Positions 61,575 through 64,000 of a stretch of 64,000 bases of DNA are shown here, piece by piece. The translations under genes were made by a program, and so were the position numbers. The DNA is from Candidatus Saccharibacteria bacterium 49-20 (GTDB taxonomy: Bacteria > Patescibacteriota > Saccharimonadia > Saccharimonadales > Saccharimonadaceae). The stretch is taken from the NCBI GenBank assembly GCA_001897295.1, contig MKSN01000001.1, forward strand, positions 186,001-250,000. Direction: 5' to 3'. Below the pieces are notes generated by a model. The model did not search any database. It was given only the letters and a program-made list of their open reading frames with translations, and was not told the origin of the DNA. Positions within the stretch are counted from its first letter, which is position 1. Every line of letters begins with the position of its first letter.

Positions 61575-62062
61575 TGAGTCGTCAGCGCGTACATTGCGAC
61601 ACCGGCCGCAACGCTGACATTGAATGATTCTTTTTTGCCATGCATTGGAATTTCGAGTACATCATCGCATTGGGCGAGGAGTCCTTCGTTAATACCTTCA
61701 ACTTCTTCGCCAAGGAGAAGCGCGAGCTTTTCGGGCGACTTGTATTGATTCAGCATGACGCTTCGCGGCGACTGTTCGAGTCCAACGATTCTGAATCCAG
61801 CCCGTCGAAGGCCGTCTAGGTCGGGTGATTTTTGATACTCAAAGGGGACGATCCGTTCTGCACCCAGGGCGGTTTTATGAATCTGCTTTTCGAGCTTCTC
61901 GGCGATATGGGGAAGGCGCACGTCGCCTTTGTCTAATAGCGGGTAGGGTGTATAGCCGCTTAAGATAATCTTCGAGATTCCAAACCCGTCCGCAGTGCGA
62001 AAAATCGCACCCACATTATGTGTGGAGCGGATGTTGTGGGCGATTACGATAATCTCGGGCAT
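61571..62062 (-). CDS. SPOUT-family RNA methyltransferase (TrmH/SpoU type)
   Basis: 163 residues. NIRSTHNVGAIFRTADGFGISKIILSG, LALLLGEEVEGIN and EIPMHGKKESFNVSVAAGVAMY are the three SPOUT motifs that form the SAM-binding knot. The small size without an N-terminal extension resembles TrmL-like 2'-O-methyltransferases; the target is tRNA or rRNA. A minus-strand TATACT ends 7 nt before the ATG. It overlaps yajQ by 4 bp at the 3' end. Confidence 0.9.
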   Translation of the reverse strand: MPEIIVIAHNIRSTHNVGAIFRTADGFGISKIILSGYTPYPLLDKGDVRLPHIAEKLEKQIHKTALGAERIVPFEYQKSPDLDGLRRAGFRIVGLEQSPRSVMLNQYKSPEKLALLLGEEVEGINEGLLAQCDDVLEIPMHGKKESFNVSVAAGVAMYALTTH

Positions 62063-62116
62063 AGTAGGTAGTATACCACTATAAAAAGCTTATGTTTTCT
62101 GCTACCATTGAAAGCA

Positions 62117-63739
62117 ATGGATGAAAATAAGGTACAGCAGCAGGCTCGTGAATCGGATGAGCAGAGTACGCAGCGTCGAGCGGCTATTTTGGGCGTGCCT
62201 TATCTTGATATTCGGCCAATCGAGAACACGCTTGAATTGACCGAAGATGTGCTCGATGTCGACTCGATGCACAAAAACCGCATTATTCCCCTTATCGCTG
62301 GTACCGACTCTACTCCTTGGGAGTTTGGTATTACGACTCAGACGCCACAGTCACTGCTACGTGAGCTGGCCGATAAGTACGCGGCCCAGGCGCAGAACGT
62401 CGCCTATTACCTGATTAGCCAGACTGGCTTCAAGGTAATGATGGATCGTTACGACCCACCCGTGCAAGTAACCTATCAAGACATTAAGATTGCGAACGAA
62501 GGTGATAGCGAAACCATCGATCAAGTCAGTCAGACGCTCAATAGTGTTGGAAGCGATGAAGTATTCGACTTTATCGTGAACCAGGCCGACAAACTTGGCG
62601 CAAGTGACATTCACATTGAAAATCAGCGCGATAGCATTCGCATTCGTATGCGTGTTGACGGAGCACTTCACCCTGTTGCAACACTCGATCAAGATAGGTA
62701 CCGAGTGATTCTTGGAACACTCGCGTCTCGTGCGAATCTTTCGACCGCAGCCACTGAGCCGCAATCTGGTCACATGCAAAAAGAAATTGGTGATGGCGAG
62801 TCCCGACACACGTTGAATATGCGTATCGAAATGGTCCCGACTATGTATGGTCAAGATGCGGTGATTCGTCTTTTCAATTATGACGAATCTATGCTAAACA
62901 TCGACCGCCTAAACATCGGCCCCGATGAACGACGCGAAATTGATGAAGTGATTAGCCACCCTCGCGGTATGGTGCTGATGGTAGGTCCAACAGGGTCTGG
63001 TAAGTCGACCACGCTTTACAGCATGATTAATGCGCTCAATACGCTTGATCGTAAAATTATTACCCTCGAAGACCCAATCGAATTTAGCGTGCCAGGTATT
63101 TCACAGGTGCCCGTCGACACCACGGGTGGTGCGAGCTTTGCCGACCACCTTCGTTCGGTGCTGCGTCTTGACCCTGATGTCGTGATGGTGGGTGAGATTC
63201 GCGATGGCGACACCGCGAAGACGGCAATCCAGGCTTCAATCACGGGTCACTTGGTGCTTTCGACGTTTCACGCAACCGACACTGCGGCGGCATTTAGCCG
63301 TATGATTGACCTTATTGGACAGAATCCTATCTTTAGTACTGCGATTCGCCTCGTCATTGCGCAGCGCCTGGTGCGAAAACTCGACGATACGAGTAAAGAG
63401 GCTTATGATCCCGATGAATCAACAAAGCAATGGGTGCGTGAAGTACTCAAGAATCTTCCTGAGCACGTCGAAAAGCCCGACCTTGAGAATTTCCAGCTGT
63501 ATCGACCGGTCGTAACTGAGTCTTCACCATTTGGCTATAGTGGGCGGATGGTTATCATGGAGCAGCTTGTGGTCACAGAAGAAATTCAGAAGTTCCTTCG
63601 CGGTGACGTGAACGATGTGCATGCTGAGGTGATTGCAAAAACTGCCCAGGAGAACGGCATGGTCACACTGCTGCAGCGCGGCGTACTGGCGGCTTTGAAT
63701 GGTGAGACCACAATCGAAGAGATTAACCGCGTTATTTAA
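62117..63739 (+). CDS. pilB: Type IV pilus assembly ATPase PilB, cysteine-free
   Basis: 540 residues. An N-terminal domain (1-150) reduced relative to the MshEN type is followed by the ATPase: GASDIHIENQRDSIRIRMRVDG, Walker A GPTGSGKSTT near residue 292, the Asp box ITLEDPIEF, Walker B VVMVGEIRD and the His box ITGHLVLSTFHATDT. The tetracysteine zinc site near the C-terminus is absent: the place of GCxxC reads VVTESSPFGYSG. I saw no cysteine in the whole protein. The start is at 62117; a TTG at 62108 is less likely. Confidence 0.94.
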   Translation: MDENKVQQQARESDEQSTQRRAAILGVPYLDIRPIENTLELTEDVLDVDSMHKNRIIPLIAGTDSTPWEFGITTQTPQSLLRELADKYAAQAQNVAYYLISQTGFKVMMDRYDPPVQVTYQDIKIANEGDSETIDQVSQTLNSVGSDEVFDFIVNQADKLGASDIHIENQRDSIRIRMRVDGALHPVATLDQDRYRVILGTLASRANLSTAATEPQSGHMQKEIGDGESRHTLNMRIEMVPTMYGQDAVIRLFNYDESMLNIDRLNIGPDERREIDEVISHPRGMVLMVGPTGSGKSTTLYSMINALNTLDRKIITLEDPIEFSVPGISQVPVDTTGGASFADHLRSVLRLDPDVVMVGEIRDGDTAKTAIQASITGHLVLSTFHATDTAAAFSRMIDLIGQNPIFSTAIRLVIAQRLVRKLDDTSKEAYDPDESTKQWVREVLKNLPEHVEKPDLENFQLYRPVVTESSPFGYSGRMVIMEQLVVTEEIQKFLRGDVNDVHAEVIAKTAQENGMVTLLQRGVLAALNGETTIEEINRVI

Positions 63740-63774
63740 AGGGGTAGGGGCTTCCCAAAACATCATAAAACTGC

Positions 63775-63914
63775 TATAATCAACCACTGATTGTATGAAG
63801 TAACGCCATAAAAGGGTTGCGGAAGACGGAGCTGTAGGGATGCAACTACATGGCTGGCTTTCAGTTCTACCCGGCATAACCGTGCTGTAACGGCACAAAA
63901 AGAGGAATAATTTA
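63775..63914 (+). promoter_or_regulatory. Promoter and structured leader of rplS
   Basis: TGCTATAAT with TATAAT at 63775-63780 starts a leader of about 130 nt. It contains GTTGC/GCAAC (63816-63846), TAGGG/CTACC-type and CCGT/ACGG (about 63891) pairs and ends in a GAGGA site before the ATG. The length and folding suggest autogenous control of a ribosomal protein mRNA. Confidence 0.5.
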
Positions 63915-64000
63915 ATGAGTTTTGCACTTATTCAAAAGGTGAACGACGAACAGCGTAAGGCTGCCGTTGTTGACGCAAAGAGCGGTGACACCGTACGTGT
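63915..64000 (+). CDS. rplS: Ribosomal protein L19, N-terminal part (runs off the window edge)
   Basis: 28 complete codons and part of the next: MSFALIQKVNDEQ then AKSGDTVRV. The I-x-x-V-x-x-E-Q opening and the GDTVRV strand are typical of L19. L19 lies at the subunit interface. The rest is outside the window, so the call depends on this short stretch. It is away from trmD, its common partner, which is at 19.2 kb. Confidence 0.78.
   Translation, partial: MSFALIQKVNDEQRKAAVVDAKSGDTVR

Overview
The window looks like a chromosomal segment of a member of Candidatus Saccharibacteria (TM7) or a close Patescibacteria relative. This rests on gene content and style, not on a database match: very short spacers and ATGA overlaps, many small membrane proteins of unknown function, a stripped-down L32, GatCAB amidotransferase next to a tRNA-Gln(UUG), split transketolase, PilB-type pili, and UGA read as stop throughout (which argues against the UGA-recoding Gracilibacteria and Absconditabacteria). 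No phage, insertion sequence or CRISPR array is visible; this is housekeeping chromosome.

Layout. 1-15 kb: end of an MFS transporter, tRNA-Cys and tRNA-Leu, lemA-htpX, NAD+ DNA ligase, an RRM RNA-binding protein, a candidate structured RNA, chaB, trpS, a pilin-like adhesin, a MurF-like ligase, a large anchored surface protein and leuS. 15-21 kb: rpmF, nusB, a Nudix hydrolase, rnc, rpsP, khpA and trmD, with a second candidate small RNA and a reversed 70-aa membrane protein gene where rimM often sits; then tRNA-Gln. 21-32 kb: accessory small enzymes and membrane proteins, a two-component system, rmuC, and an aquaporin with a histone-H1-like tail. 32-41 kb: pheST, FKBP, trxB, a PLD-family protein, ppa and relA/spoT. 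41-49 kb: a carbon module gap-rpiB-rpe-tktN-tktC-fba-pfkB-x-pfkB-LOG. 49-57 kb: uvrB, gatCA, a membrane HEPN-like gene, gatB, galU and a small envelope-gene cluster. 57-64 kb: dnaE, yajQ, a SPOUT methyltransferase, pilB, and the start of rplS behind a structured leader.

How the parts work together. The 41-49 kb genes form a plausible transaldolase-independent pentose-phosphate route: a LOG phosphoribohydrolase can release ribose-5-phosphate from nucleotides, RpiB, Rpe and transketolase interconvert it, and aldolase plus PfkB kinases can bridge sedoheptulose phosphates into triose phosphates for GAPDH. tRNA-Gln(UUG) and GatCAB fit indirect Gln-tRNA formation. PilB and the pilin indicate type IV pili, as expected for an episymbiont that attaches to a host.

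The strongest novel signals are: (1) two copies of an 88-bp element at 12177-12264 and 32129-32216, nearly identical over long blocks but with compensatory changes in two hairpins, both ending in the extended -10 promoter of the downstream gene (leuS, aquaporin); (2) widespread leaderless promoters, with a -10 box 6-7 nt before the ATG; (3) two unassigned candidate RNAs with promoter and terminator; (4) loss of canonical tetracysteine zinc sites in LigA, PilB and L32. All functional calls come from motif recognition by eye.
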